From contig OY755046.1 in NCBI GenBank assembly GCA_963576565.1, positions 74,375,214 through 74,439,213 on the forward strand: a DNA stretch of 64,000 bases, read 5' to 3'. Position numbers and translations under genes: made by a program. This DNA is from Aspidapion aeneum. Lineage: Eukaryota; Arthropoda; Insecta; Coleoptera; Brentidae. Shown here one piece after another: positions 46,095 to 55,895 of the stretch (position 1 is the stretch's first letter; the number at the start of each line of letters is the position of its first letter). Under the pieces are notes generated by a model. That model had not been told where the DNA came from. It worked only from the letters and a program-made list of their open reading frames with translations, and did not search any database.

Positions 46095-46380
46095 TTCTCA
46101 TTTTCTATTTAATGATTAAGCTTGAAATCACCGCAACCCGTTAAACATCAGATGGGGTTGTTAATCACTCCATTTTTCTTTAGCTATATATAAGTAGTAA
46201 CAGATTTAGTTGCTCAATTTACTAAATTTACTGCAAGTAGCTCTAAAAAACTGAAAACATAAAGTATACACACTACAGTTTGCTGATGATCAAGTAATTG
46301 TAGCTAATGATAAAGAAAACATGGAGTATATGATAAAAAAGTTACGGAAGAATACCAAAAGTGGGGGTTAACAGTAAACT
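46095..46380 (+). repeat. right arm of the inverted duplication
   Basis: Inverted copy of 42710-43060: CTTAATCATTAAATAGAAAA and AACAACCCCATCTGATGTTT blocks (antisense), then a piece with AAATCTGTTA (antisense), then RTE-2 sequence with CTACAGTTTGCTGATGATCA. The left arm has about 100 bp of extra RTE-2 sequence missing here. Confidence 0.75.
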
Positions 46381-46611
46381 TGGACAAGAGACAGTACTTA
46401 TGTATTGGAAACGAAACAAGTAAGTTGGAACTAGACAATGGAAAAACAATATCTCCATATAATGTGTATGTATAACTATGTGTCACCTTTGATATGACAG
46501 GAACAGACTTTAAAAAACTGGAACAAATATATTGGATAAACATTATTTTATGAAAAGTATTTTACAAAACAAAAATAGAAAGTGTCGAAATGGATAGAGT
46601 AAGAAGATTAA
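46225..46611 (+). pseudogene. RTE-type LINE family 2, internal fragment
   Basis: Shows LQFADDQVIVAND, the KLTVNLDKRQYLCIGN region and SKLELDNGKTISPYN-like text with shifts, then a short piece of the KIESVEMD-RRL segment near 46570. Internally deleted. Confidence 0.7.
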
Positions 46612-46739
46612 TGGCGGTTTAGTTGATGATGGCTATTATTAATTTGAGCTCTTCTTACATTACCGATTGCTGTAAATGTTATGTCATTTTATAGAAATCA
46701 AGTAATTCTCTAATACCTATTTATTATTTCTTAATTTTT

Positions 46740-48165
46740 TTTAGCAAGTAGACCTGGTATCTTGGATTTAATAACTTTAATATTTTTTAGTTTATCTATG
46801 CTATTAAATTTATTAATGCCAGATTGACAGTTTTTATTTAAAAATACAAATAACTTTTTTATTCTTAATTTTGTTAGAAAGGTCTATTCCAACCTCTAAA
46901 ATGTCCAAACCATAAATTTCTTTATTTATAGGCAGAATAAAACTTTTTTCATTTGTTCTTTCTTATTCTTTTTTAAAAAAAAATTTAACAACTATACTAG
47001 ACATGCACCCTCGAGATTTGATCTAAACTGTTAAGTTTGTCTTTAAGATCATCCTTATTTTTATCGTTAATTTAATTATAAAGATCTATTTCAATCTCTA
47101 GAACATCCAAACCGTAAATTTCTTCATTTATAGACAGAATATAAGTTTTATCAAGCTTTTGTTCTTTCTTATTAATTTTTTTTTAGCAACTAGACTAGTA
47201 TCTTTAAACTAAAATTTTTAATATTCTATAATTTATCGATACCTACATACTATATATACTCAATTTATTAATAAAATAACAGATTCATGGTTTTTATCTA
47301 CATCGATAATAATTATTTGCTATATTTATGCAATTGTAATTATGCACCTCCGGAATTTTATCTAAAATGTCAAGTTTGTCATTAAGATCATCCTTATTTG
47401 TATCATTAATTTGATTATAGAAATTTATTCTCATAGTAATACTTTTAGTTTTTAATCCTAGTATTTGTTCTTTCTTATTCTTTTTCATTAATTTTTTTAG
47501 TAACTAGACCTATCATACCTTTAAATTAAAAACTTTAATATGTTTTAGTTTATCTATATCTATTACATACCTGCTAAATTTATTAAAAAAATATCTCAAA
47601 CGATATTTATTAGGCTATGTTCTTGCGCCTTCGGGATTTGATCTAAAATGTCGCGTTTGTCATTAAGATCATCCTTTTTTGGATCACTAATTACATTATA
47701 AAGATCTATTTCAATGCCCATACCACATACCACACATTTCATCATTTATAGGCAGAGTATAACTTTTTTCATCAAACTTGTAGTTTTTATTTCTACTATT
47801 TGTTCTTTCTTATTCTTTCTTATTCTTCTTTTTTAGTTTTTTTAGCAACTAGACTAATATCTTTAAATTAAAAACTTTAATATTTTTTATTTTATGTATA
47901 CCTACCTACTTCATACTAAATTTATTAATAAAGTACAAGTTTGCTGGTTTTTATCTCAAACGATATTTATTAGGCTATATTCTTGCGCCTTCGGGATTTG
48001 ATCTAAAATCTCGCGTTTGTCATTAAGATCATCCTTATTTGGATCACTAATTACATTATAAAGATCTATTTTAATGCCTTAAATGTCCAGATCATAAATT
48101 TCTTCATTTATAGGCAAAATAAAACTATTTCCATTAAAATTCTTGTGGCTTTAATTCATGTTTCA
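46740..48165 (-). repeat. tandem array of ~280-360-bp units with conserved coding-like pattern
   Basis: At least four units; the block GG(A/G)ATTT(G/T)ATCTAAA-TGT recurs at about 47014, 47352, 47632 and 47995. On minus each unit can be read through KDDL(N/K)DK(L/R)-(I/S)LD(Q/K)I(P/S), and before it FDEKSFILPIN and EIYGLDI. Outside these blocks the units have stops and indels. Protein family not recognised. It begins 54 bp beyond the omb donor, inside intron 1. Confidence 0.65.
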
Positions 48166-48218
48166 ATTATGCAATACTTTCTCCCTTATTATCATCTAAA
48201 AACATTGTTTCAACTTAC

Positions 48219-48718
48219 CTCCCACTTTTAGTAATAACCATTTCTGTTCCTAACTTGTGAAATTTTTCCCAGAGATCCTTGCCTTCCAGAGTAACTTTAG
48301 GATCGTCCACGACTCCGTCGTCCTCAGGTTGAATCGGCCTCAGCGGCCTCATCATTGCAGGATGGTGGTTGTGCGCTGCAACTGCTGCTAAAACGACGTC
48401 TTCTGCTGTGGTGTATGGATGTCCCGTTAGCGCGTGGTGTGCGTGCGGGTGTGGAATTTTGGGAATCAAAGTTCCTGGATAGCAGGAGTGTGGATTTTGA
48501 GATAACGCTGCTAACGAGGGAAAAGGAAATCCTGCAGGCCCGGTGGGAGACGTTGAAGACGCGGAGTTGTTATTTGCTGCTGTTAGCAAAGAAGATACAC
48601 TGAAATCTGTTTGCCTGGGCAGTTGCAAAAATGGATGGTAGGCCATTGCAGCTTTGCTTATGGCCGCAGAATTGCAGGAATCTTGGTTATTTGAGTCCAG
48701 GGCGCTTTCGAAACGCAT
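48219..48718 (-). CDS. bi: optomotor-blind/bifid T-box transcription factor, first coding exon
   Basis: Seen: a 166-codon open frame from an ATG at 48718, preceded by ACAA and by an in-frame TAA 15 bases upstream, so the start is well supported. The frame runs into AG|GTAAGT at 48219/48218, a consensus splice donor that splits an Arg codon after two bases. Residues 25-31 read MAYHPFL, the N-terminal signature of Tbx2/Tbx3/omb. Residues 39-45, FSVSSLL, look like an eh1 Groucho-binding motif. A His-rich stretch follows at about 90-101, and the T-box begins near 138 with DDPKVTLE then LWEKFHKLGTEMVITKSGR. Known: Tbx2-class factors are nuclear DNA-binding repressors patterning wing, eye and optic lobe in insects. 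Downstream exons would lie at lower coordinates; none was found here. The assignment to omb rather than another T-box gene rests on MAYHPFL and the T-box start and is confident. Confidence 0.95.
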
Positions 48719-49560
48719 TTGTACCAGTTTTTAGCGGTGTTCAAAATACACCGCTGCTTTACAGTCATATAAAATATGTCCCAATTTGTAGCAATTAAAA
48801 CATTTAAGGATTTTATGGAGTTTTTAACTCTAAATTTGAATTTATGTTTGTTTATTGTGTTTGATAGAGATTCATGATGATTTTTGAGGTTAGTTTTTTG
48901 GTATAAACATAAAAAAGGAGTCTTAGAAACTAAATCACAGTCAAATATCGTACCGGCACTAAAATAATGTTTCTTCGAATGTTTTTACACATAAAGTCTT
49001 TATCTTTACCTCAGATTGAGTAGTCCTTTTCGCATAATTTCACAAAAAATCACTTTTTTTACCGCGATTACCGAAAAAAAATGTTGAATGATGAGTCACA
49101 CTATGTGTAGCCGCCCGTGTATAAAAGAATGGGTGATACTTTGAGCGAGAATCGGTTAGAAAGCGTGAACAGTCGCACCTCTAACCGGCACAATAGCAAG
49201 CACAGCACTATGCTACGGAGCGCACAGACAGACGTGCGACACCCTGCGGCCGGGCGTTAATGACGCTCGCGCGTTCTCATTGGCCGGCAAGTGTCACTCA
49301 CGGCGCGACGACCAATGCGCGTTGCGCGACACCCCCGCCACTTTCACACCATCGGTGGATCTTGGCTATGGTTTCAAATGGGATTGGGCGGAGCGAATCA
49401 CACTAAGCCTTCCTCCCCCTCCTTCGCCCCGCACAAGTGACAGGCTGTGGGACATTTTTATGCCTTCCAGCGTGAGGATTCTAGCCTTGTGTTGTATAAG
49501 GGGCTTAAGGGGTGCCGTTTGGAGGCTTTTTTCTGCTGGACTGGGGTGATTTTTCTAGCG
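48719..49560 (-). promoter_or_regulatory. omb 5' leader and CpG-rich upstream region
   Basis: From about 49130 to 49560 the sequence turns GC- and CpG-rich against an AT-rich background. It carries CCAAT boxes in both orientations (ATTGG near 49279, CCAAT near 49311) and a GGGCGG box near 49385. It sits directly upstream of the omb start codon on the minus strand. No clear minus-strand TATA box was found; a good TATAAAAG at about 49120 lies on the plus strand and would point away from omb. The transcription start cannot be fixed from sequence alone. 48719-49130 is AT-rich and presumably 5' UTR or proximal promoter. Confidence 0.5.
49342..49350 (-). promoter_or_regulatory. T-box half-site upstream of omb
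   Basis: TTTCACACC on plus reads GGTGTGAAA on minus, the core of the T-box binding consensus AGGTGTGAAA with one mismatch at the first base. It lies in the CpG-rich block about 0.62 kb upstream of the omb ATG. Such 9-mers occur by chance, so regulation by a T-box factor is only a suggestion. Confidence 0.25.
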
Positions 49561-49667
49561 CTAAAAAAGTCACCGGCCAAGAATTGATTTGTGGGCTAGA
49601 TTATACGCTAGCTGAGGTATTTGAATTATTGTGGACAATTTTTTGTGTTGTTAAAAATTTCGGGGTT

Positions 49668-50222
49668 TTGGAGGTGGGCAATGTTACTTTTATATAAATT
49701 TACATTTATAGAAGAGGGAAGTAAATTAAAATGGTGTTTTTAAATTTTTTCCTATACTTTTATCATAGTCTCTTCTAGTTTTAAAAAGCTCAGCACTCTA
49801 GTGTGGCTGGAAGTGGGCAATATTACTATTACATAACTTTACATTTATAGGGGAGGGAAGTAAATTAGAATTTTGTTGTGTTTTAATTTTTTCCTATAGT
49901 TTTATTAGAGTTCCTATCAGTCTGCCAAAGCTCAGCTCTCTAGTATTTCTGGAAGTAGGCAATGTTAATTTTACATTATTTTATATGTATAGGGGAGGGG
50001 AGTAAATGAGAATTTTTTTTATTTTTTTTAGAGGTTTGGTCATAATTTCTATCAGTCTGTGAAATTTCAACTTTGTAGCATGTCTGGAAGTTCAGTAGAA
50101 TTTTGATGATCTATAGATGAGTGAATGAGTCAGTGAGTGAGTGGCAATTCCGACGTTTTTTGAAATTTCGTAACTACTTTACTACTTTATGAAAGTCCAT
50201 GAAACTTGGGTTGTTAACTTCA
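49668..50222 (-). mobile_element. HINE-like element B, copy 3
   Basis: Minus-strand copy: tandem units with CTATCAGTCTGCCAAAGCTC (antisense) near 49770, 49915 and 50050, then the (GAGT)n run at 50123-50140 and the core up to GTTAACTTCAAGG, where a hAT-type end interrupts it. It lies about 0.95 kb upstream of the omb start codon. Confidence 0.65.
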
Positions 50223-50223
50223 A

Positions 50224-50960
50224 GGGCGGATCCAGAGGTGCTTTTCGGGGGAGGGGGGGTTCGGTTCGGTTCAGAATTGGTCTTATGGGATTCCCTACCC
50301 TAAAATTCGCTAAATGACGTTTTTCGGAATCTCAACTCAAGGTGTGGTTTTTTCGGAGCTTTATGGTCCCACCATATTGCAACTCGGTGGTTTTGTTGTT
50401 AAATTGTATAGTTTTTGAAATATGAATTTTCAAAGTTTGGCAATTATTTCATTTAATTATGGCGTAAACTAAAGAAATAAAAATAGATAATAAAACTTTC
50501 TATTCCTATACCTACAGAAACGACACTGATTTATTTTGTAACTCTGCATACTGCCGACTAAACATCTCAAAAAAATCTGCCAATCAAATGCCGTCTAGCC
50601 ACCTGTGCTGGGTCGTTCAGAAAACAAATACTTTGTCGTCGGCCCGCAAAGAGTCGCGCCTTTTCTCTGTCGGTAGGGTTGAAATTATACCAGGAAGATT
50701 TTATATAAATTTGGATAACTTTTGAAGGGCAGATTGAAGCAAAATTTCATGAAATCGATAGAACCCCGTTTTAGGAGCATTTCAGGTGACTTTGCAAAAA
50801 CTATACTGTGCATACACTTTTTAGCAGGTATATCTCAAATAAAAAAAAACATTTCCGGGCCCCTTCACCAAGATAATTTTTTTTATGCCTCCTACGTAAT
50901 TCAGATTTTAATTATTTTTTAATTTATTTTCAATATTCTCTTGAGTCTTGTATATGTATA
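50224..50960. other. unassigned; hAT-type end at 50224
   Basis: Starts GGGCGGATCCAGAGG followed by a G-run, one end of a hAT-like element whose other end was not found nearby. The rest is unrecognised. Confidence 0.4.
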
Positions 50961-50967
50961 GATATAC

Positions 50968-51120
50968 CATGGGCGCACACAGGGGGGTCCCGGGGCCCGG
51001 CCCCCCCCAAGCCTTAGATTTTTTTTCGACATATTTCAGAAAAAAACACAAAAAATAGCTTAATATTCGACATCATGAGGCTTCGCCCCCCCCCAAGACA
51101 TATTCCTGGGTGCGCCACTG
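50968..51120. mobile_element. hAT-like MITE E1, 153 bp
   Basis: Ends CATGGGCGCACACAGG and CCTGGGTGCGCCACTG. GATATAC at 50961-50967 and 51121-51127. E2 begins directly after the second copy. Confidence 0.8.
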
Positions 51121-51127
51121 GATATAC

Positions 51128-52041
51128 CATGAGCGCACTTAGGGGGTGGGGCTCAGGGTAGGGATTTCTTAAATATTATCCACATATTTCATGAATAAAA
51201 ATATAAAATAGCATATCAATAGCTCTCACCCCCCCCCCCAAGCAGTGGCGGTTTCTCCATAAGTGCACATGTGCACGTGCCCTCTCAAATTTTACTTAAA
51301 AATATATTAAACTTTTATAGATACGAAATTAATACCCGGTATGTATGTGTTTGTATTCGTGTGCAAACCAAGCTCGAATCTAATTCTTTACTCTAATTTA
51401 CTGGAACCAAATTCTATGCACCGTGGATGTTATGTCGCATGCTAACTACGAAATATAAAAAGAGAAGACGATATGTCCCAATAGAATTTTACAATGCATA
51501 GAATCTGAACCTTCCTTCGGCACCGCGCTTATACAAAAACTAGCCTCGATGCCGCCCGCACCCCCGTGATGCCTCCAGCTTCCATGTTTAGCGTTGGATT
51601 TTAGAGCAGCTCACGCGCACTTTTAAGTAGTGCGCGCCTAGACAATTTGGTGGTCGGGCGCCGCCGGTTTGTTTTGATTTCGACGATTTGGTATTTACGA
51701 GAATTGAGGAAGTTTCTAATTCTGATAGCATTAGTGTGCAATATTTAAAGACAATAATTAAATTTTCATCTTTGCCATTAGAAGAGAAAATAAAGTAGGT
51801 GCGATACATTTATTATTTATTTATAAAAACAATAATAATAGGTAGGTAACTAAGATCTAACTAAATATCTTATTTTTTAATTATTTTCTTTAAATTATAT
51901 GATATGACGACCAACTCGATGGCCCAAAAAGTTAGCGTGACACACAAAAAAAATTTATGCTTTTTTTTTTGTTCTGCACCCCCAAAGCTTTTTACCACGC
52001 GTCGCCACTGCCCCCAAGACATATTCCTGGGTACGCCACTG
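51128..52041. mobile_element. hAT-like MITE E2, interrupted by E3
   Basis: Ends CATGAGCGCACTTAGG and CCTGGGTACGCCACTG. Flanks GATATAC and GATATTT match partly. Removing E3 leaves about 140 bp, the same size as E1. Confidence 0.75.
51243..52010. mobile_element. hAT element E3, 768 bp, perfect 8-bp duplication
   Basis: CCCCCAAG at 51235-51242 and 52011-52018. Ends CAGTGGCGGTTTCTCC and ..CGTCGCCACTG. The duplicated site is the C-run of E2. Interior plus-strand frames near 51660-51795 may be a decayed hAT N-terminus, not convincing. Confidence 0.88.
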
Positions 52042-52356
52042 GATATTTATATACGTATAACATTACATACTACCGTTATGTTACATGTGTTTAGATTATG
52101 ATAATTTGACAAAAATAACAAACCAAGGTTTATAATTATTGCCAATTAATTTTAATAAATTATGTTTAATTTATGAGTTTAGCGCTCGGAGGTGTGACAA
52201 ATGTATAACTAGCAATAAATAAATTTATAGATACCCACTTAATTTTATAAAAATATTATGCGGATACCTCTATATGCGTGCAATTACGAAATGTATCTAT
52301 TTTTTATTTAAATTTTTATTTTTAACATATATTATTTTAAACGATTACTTGGTAGG
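52042..52356. other. spacer, nothing recognised
   Basis: AT-rich. AGGTGTGA at about 52190 matches a T-box half-site but may be chance. Confidence 0.3.
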
Positions 52357-52539
52357 TAGGGTAAAGTCGGGTGAGATGGCGGTGGGGAGAGATGACCAAC
52401 GACTAAAATTTCACTAACGGGACGTGCGATGGCGCTGCCTCCCTCTACCGGCAATAAAATGTTCTCAGTAAGCACGACCTGTGTGTTGTGGTTTACGTCA
52501 AGGTCACATTAAAGCGCCCAAAAAATAAAAACAAAATTA

Positions 52540-53542
52540 TATATATATATATTTATCGGTTTCACAACGTTCTACGTCTTCCGATACCCAATCTCCACTC
52601 GTTTCTGTTTGCCCATAATTCATCATCTAGGCCTCTTATTCTTATTTCACTGTCTATTCCTTCTCTCCACCTTCTCCTTGGCCGTCCTCGTTTTCTTCGG
52701 CCAGTTGGTTTCCATTGTAGTATTTGTTTAGGTAGTCTTTCGTCATTCATTCTTTGTACATGTCCGTACCACACCAGTTGTTTTGTTCTTATATCATCCA
52801 CTAAAGTACGTTCACCTACTGTCATAATTTCTTTTATTCTTTGATTTGTAACTCTTTCTCTTTTTGATTTCCCTGCTGCTCTTCTCCAATAGTCCATCTC
52901 CGTAGCGGAAAGCATTTTTTCTGTTCTATCCTTGATTGGCCATACTTCTGAGCCGTATGTAATAATACTTTTTATAATGGTGTTATATATAAGCTTTTTG
53001 TTATGTTTTGATATACTTTGGTCCCAAATTATTCCATTTAATAAAGTTATTGCTTTTCTTCCTTGTACGTTTCGATCTTTTATAGCTTTGTCTAGTGTTC
53101 CGTCAGCTGTAATTTTTAGACCTAAGTATTTATACTCATCACAGGAGTGAATTCGCTGCCCGGTATTTAAGATTAGATCCTGTTTCATTCCACCGATACA
53201 CATATACTCTGTCTTATTGAGATTAACCTCTAGTCCCCACTTATTGTACTCTTCTATTAGTTTTCGTGTCATATATTCGAGGTCGTCATAATCCTGAGCC
53301 ACTACTATCTGATCATCGGCGAAACATAAAGTATACAAGGTGGTTTCGTCCAACGGAATTCCCATGTTTTGGCATTTTCTCTTCCATACTTTAAGGACTT
53401 GTTCCAAGTATATCTTGAAGAGCGTAGGCGAGATACAGCAACCTTGTTTAAGACCTTTATTTACTTGAAAGCCTTTGGTTAGTTTTGCTTTTATTTTAAC
53501 TTTTGCCTTACTATTATTTTAACTTTTGCCTTACTATTGCGG
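52540..53542 (-). mobile_element. RTE-type LINE family 1, copy D (5'-truncated)
   Basis: AAAACAAAATTA at 52528-52539 and 53543-53554. Minus orientation, AT tail at 52540-52555. A ~27-bp tandem duplication (ACTATTATTTTAACTTTTGCC region, 53490-53535) lies at its 5' end. Confidence 0.93.
52562..53480 (-). pseudogene. RTE reverse transcriptase, partial, open
   Basis: Continuous from the KAKLTKGFQVNKGLKQGCCI region through the active-site LCFADDQIVV to WYGHVQRMNDERLPKQ, GRRKRGRPRRRW and the stop. Differs from copy C at only a few residues (RNVQ for RDVQ, RIKEI for RIREI, RRRW for RRSW). 5' truncation removes the endonuclease and the fingers of the reverse transcriptase. Confidence 0.88.
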
Positions 53543-53830
53543 AAAACAAAATTACTTCCTTATAAACAGTTCTGTGATACCTTCTACTGTGAATGTTTAT
53601 GAAGAAATTTACTGCCAGTTTCAACTTATTAGGTAAGTACAATATTCATTAGATAATTCTAACCTCAAACAACAGCCGCAAATATGCAGTGGGTTTTGTT
53701 TGTCACGTTGGCGTTCCTAGCATTTGGGAGAGATGGCCAACAAATAGTAGGGACAGATGGCCATATATTTTTACCTCTGTTTCTTTACAGTTTGACGTTA
53801 TTTCCACTGTGCTGCAAAAAAAATGCCAAC

Positions 53831-53950
53831 AGAATGTGTAGGATGCGGAAAAAGTTATAACAACACCAGAAAAAAAGATTGGTTGCAATAAATAATATGC
53901 CAGAAGTGGTTTCACTCACCAAAAATATACAGGCGCCTTCTGTGCAAAAC
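53831..53950 (+). pseudogene. PHD-like zinc finger relic in type 3 element
   Basis: MPTECVGCGKSYNNTRKKDW then LQ-stop-IICQKWFHS and a final LLCKT: C-x2-C...DWLQ[C]-x2-C-x2-WFH. A TAA stands where the Cys of WLQC would be. Same domain as at 10572-10930. A pyrimidine tract with TTTCTTTACAG just upstream (53780-53791) resembles a splice acceptor. Confidence 0.5.
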
Positions 53951-53979
53951 GGTGGCCATCTAACCCGACTTTACCCTAC

Positions 53980-54940
53980 AGATATTAATAAATATAGCAA
54001 AAATTAAATGAAAATATTAGTGAGGTATTGGTATAATAATAAAATAATTAAAGAAAACAACATTTTGAAATTTTTAGTTAGCATCAGGACAGGATATTAT
54101 TTACCCATAATGTCACATTGAAAATTGAGTTTTAATTTAAAATAACAAAATAAGGACATTTTTGTTCGTCCGCAGTTAACGTAACACAAAAATTAAAATA
54201 ATATGTACTAAATGAGTTTAATAAAAATATCTAGATCATCAACAATAATATATTTGCAGTGGTGCAATCATGATATATATGGCCTTCCTATGGGCGAAAA
54301 TTCATAATCTACACCGAAAAAGGTGTTTTGTAAAATTCCACTTACCACCCCATCACAGTATAAGCAAAATTTCATGATATATTTTGTAAATTTTTTGTGA
54401 AAAATAAAAATTTACAAGATAATTGCTTTTTTCGAAATCCAATTATGTAAAAACCCAATGTACTGTGTAAAAATGGAAAAATACATCTACAGTACTAAAA
54501 AGAACACATTTACAATATATGTTATGTAAAAAATTACATAATATATTATAAAAAATTACGAAAACTTTTTTCAGGTTTCTAAATTTCATAGCCTTCTTGA
54601 GAGGGGCAAGTTCATAATCTATTTGCATTTAATTGTTTGATTTAAAAATATTATTAATACGTCCTTGTTTAAAAGTTTATAAAAATTATAAAAAACATTT
54701 TACTTAAGTATCAGTTGTTTTAAAAAAAATATGCTTGAATATGAACTAAACTAAAATCATAACAAACACAAGGGCAGCAAACATCACAAAAAATTTTTTT
54801 TTATGGTTTTTCATAGAATTTGAGGTGTGAAATTTAGAAGCTAAAGGAGATTAATTGCGCCGCAGGCGAAATTTTTAAAAAAATTAAGTAGAATTAATGT
54901 CAAATTTTAAATAAGTGATGCTGCTAAATTAAAAAATAAG
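53980..54940. other. AT-rich DNA, no gene recognised
   Basis: Nothing recognised. Confidence 0.4.
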
Positions 54941-54954
54941 CTATATGTTTGGGA

Positions 54955-55006
54955 AGGGGGGGGGGCGAGCTCCTCTGCCCCCCCCCCCCCCCTGGATCCG
55001 CCACTG
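54955..55006. mobile_element. hAT-like element, right end only
   Basis: G-run, C-run and CCTGGATCCGCCACTG at the right edge, directly followed by AGGCTAAATACATAGATAAA, the LINE family 3 tail. Left end not seen nearby. Confidence 0.5.
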
Positions 55007-55024
55007 AGGCTAAATACATAGATA

Positions 55025-55325
55025 AATCAATTGTTTTATCAAATATTTATAATATTGTTTATATTTTTGGTCATTTTGTTTCAATCTGACGACTTTAACT
55101 TATCTCTACAACTATATAAGCAAGCGACTTGATATGATGTTATGGCCACTTGATTATATTGTGAGCAGCGACACTTTTTAAGTGGTTTTTAACATATAAA
55201 TAGCAAAGAGATCAAGATAACCAGGCAGGCAATGGTTTATATCTAAACTACGACGCGACGCGACATGGCCCTATTAAAAACCACTGCACGCGATAAAAAT
55301 TACTTGATGCCCACCATGAATACAT
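55025..55325. other. spacer, nothing recognised
   Basis: AT-rich. Confidence 0.3.
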
Positions 55326-55330
55326 TTCTG

Positions 55331-55549
55331 CAGTGGCGTAGCGTGGTGGGGGGGCGCGGGGGGTTTGTCGCCCTCCCCGCCCCGAGGGTACTGGCGTCCC
55401 AAGCTTTATTAAATGGCAGGGCCGGCAACGGCAAAGTGAGAGGGCGGCAAAGGTGTCGCGAGGAAACTAAAGACATGATGACCTTTTTTTTTTGGGCGCC
55501 CTTTTTATCTGTCGACTCCTCCCGTCCCTTCAGGCACGCTACGCTGCTG
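55331..55549. mobile_element. hAT MITE, 219 bp
   Basis: Ends CAGTGGCGTAGCGTGG and CACGCTACGCTGCTG. Flanks CATTTCTG and CATTTATG agree at seven of eight bases. Same family as 36107-36374. Long open frames here are by-products of its GC content. Confidence 0.8.
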
Positions 55550-55573
55550 CATTTATGTTTAAGGCACTTACTC

Positions 55574-55660
55574 CAGTGGCGGCTCGTCCAGGACAGGACA
55601 AAAATCAGAGCCGCGCCGCGTCAGCAAAACCGAACAAACGGTTCGGTTCGGTTCGGTTCA
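55574..55660 (+). mobile_element. hAT-type left end followed by (GGTTC)n
   Basis: CAGTGGCGGCTCGTCC at 55574 resembles the ends of 40651-42477. A GGTTCGGTTCGGTTC run follows near 55640. No partner end found. Confidence 0.4.
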
Positions 55661-55895
55661 TTAACAGTAAAAAAAACTGTTTTAGATCAAAGCAGATTGC
55701 TTTAAAGTAAAATAATGCTTTAAAGTAAAGATTAAACGCTGCGTTGAACTAAAAAGAAATATTTTAACTCAAAACAAATTGTTTTAAGGTAAAACAATTT
55801 ATTCAAGAAAAGAACGTGTTTTCATTTTAGACAAAATTTTTTACCATGTATAACCTATTGTGCTTAATTTAATAGTGACCATTCTATCTACTAGT

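Larger units (their letters stand above)
52359..53976 (+). mobile_element. TA-duplicating element with GGGTAAAGTCGGG ends, type 3, with RTE inserted
   Basis: Ends GGGTAAAGTCGGGTGAGATG and (inverse) GGGTAAAGTCGGGTTAGATG bounded by TA (52357-52358, 53977-53978). GA(T/G)GG(C/G)C motifs after GAGA/GACA recur near 52374, 52388, 53731, 53753 and 53953. A PHD-like finger relic at 53831 links it to the type 1 element at 10343. Net length without the RTE copy is about 0.6 kb. Confidence 0.8.

Noticed and set aside
42486..48210. An intact LTR retrotransposon
   Set aside because: Only a primer-binding-like sequence and degenerate reverse-transcriptase-like repeats are visible; no paired LTRs or gag-pol frame.
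48355..48603. 82-codon plus-strand frame
   Set aside because: Antisense shadow of the omb exon.
49280..49697. Open frames in the CpG-rich block upstream of omb
   Set aside because: High GC reduces stops; no recognised domain and different strand from the gene.
50224..55006. A single 4.8-kb hAT-like element from GGGCGGATCCAG to CTGGATCCGCC
   Set aside because: The two ends match each other but the flanking 8-mers do not, and the interval contains several complete independent elements. Two separate broken copies are more likely.
55265..55710. 146-codon plus frame and overlapping 72-codon frame
   Set aside because: They run across a GC-rich hAT MITE and flanking repeat; no protein similarity.
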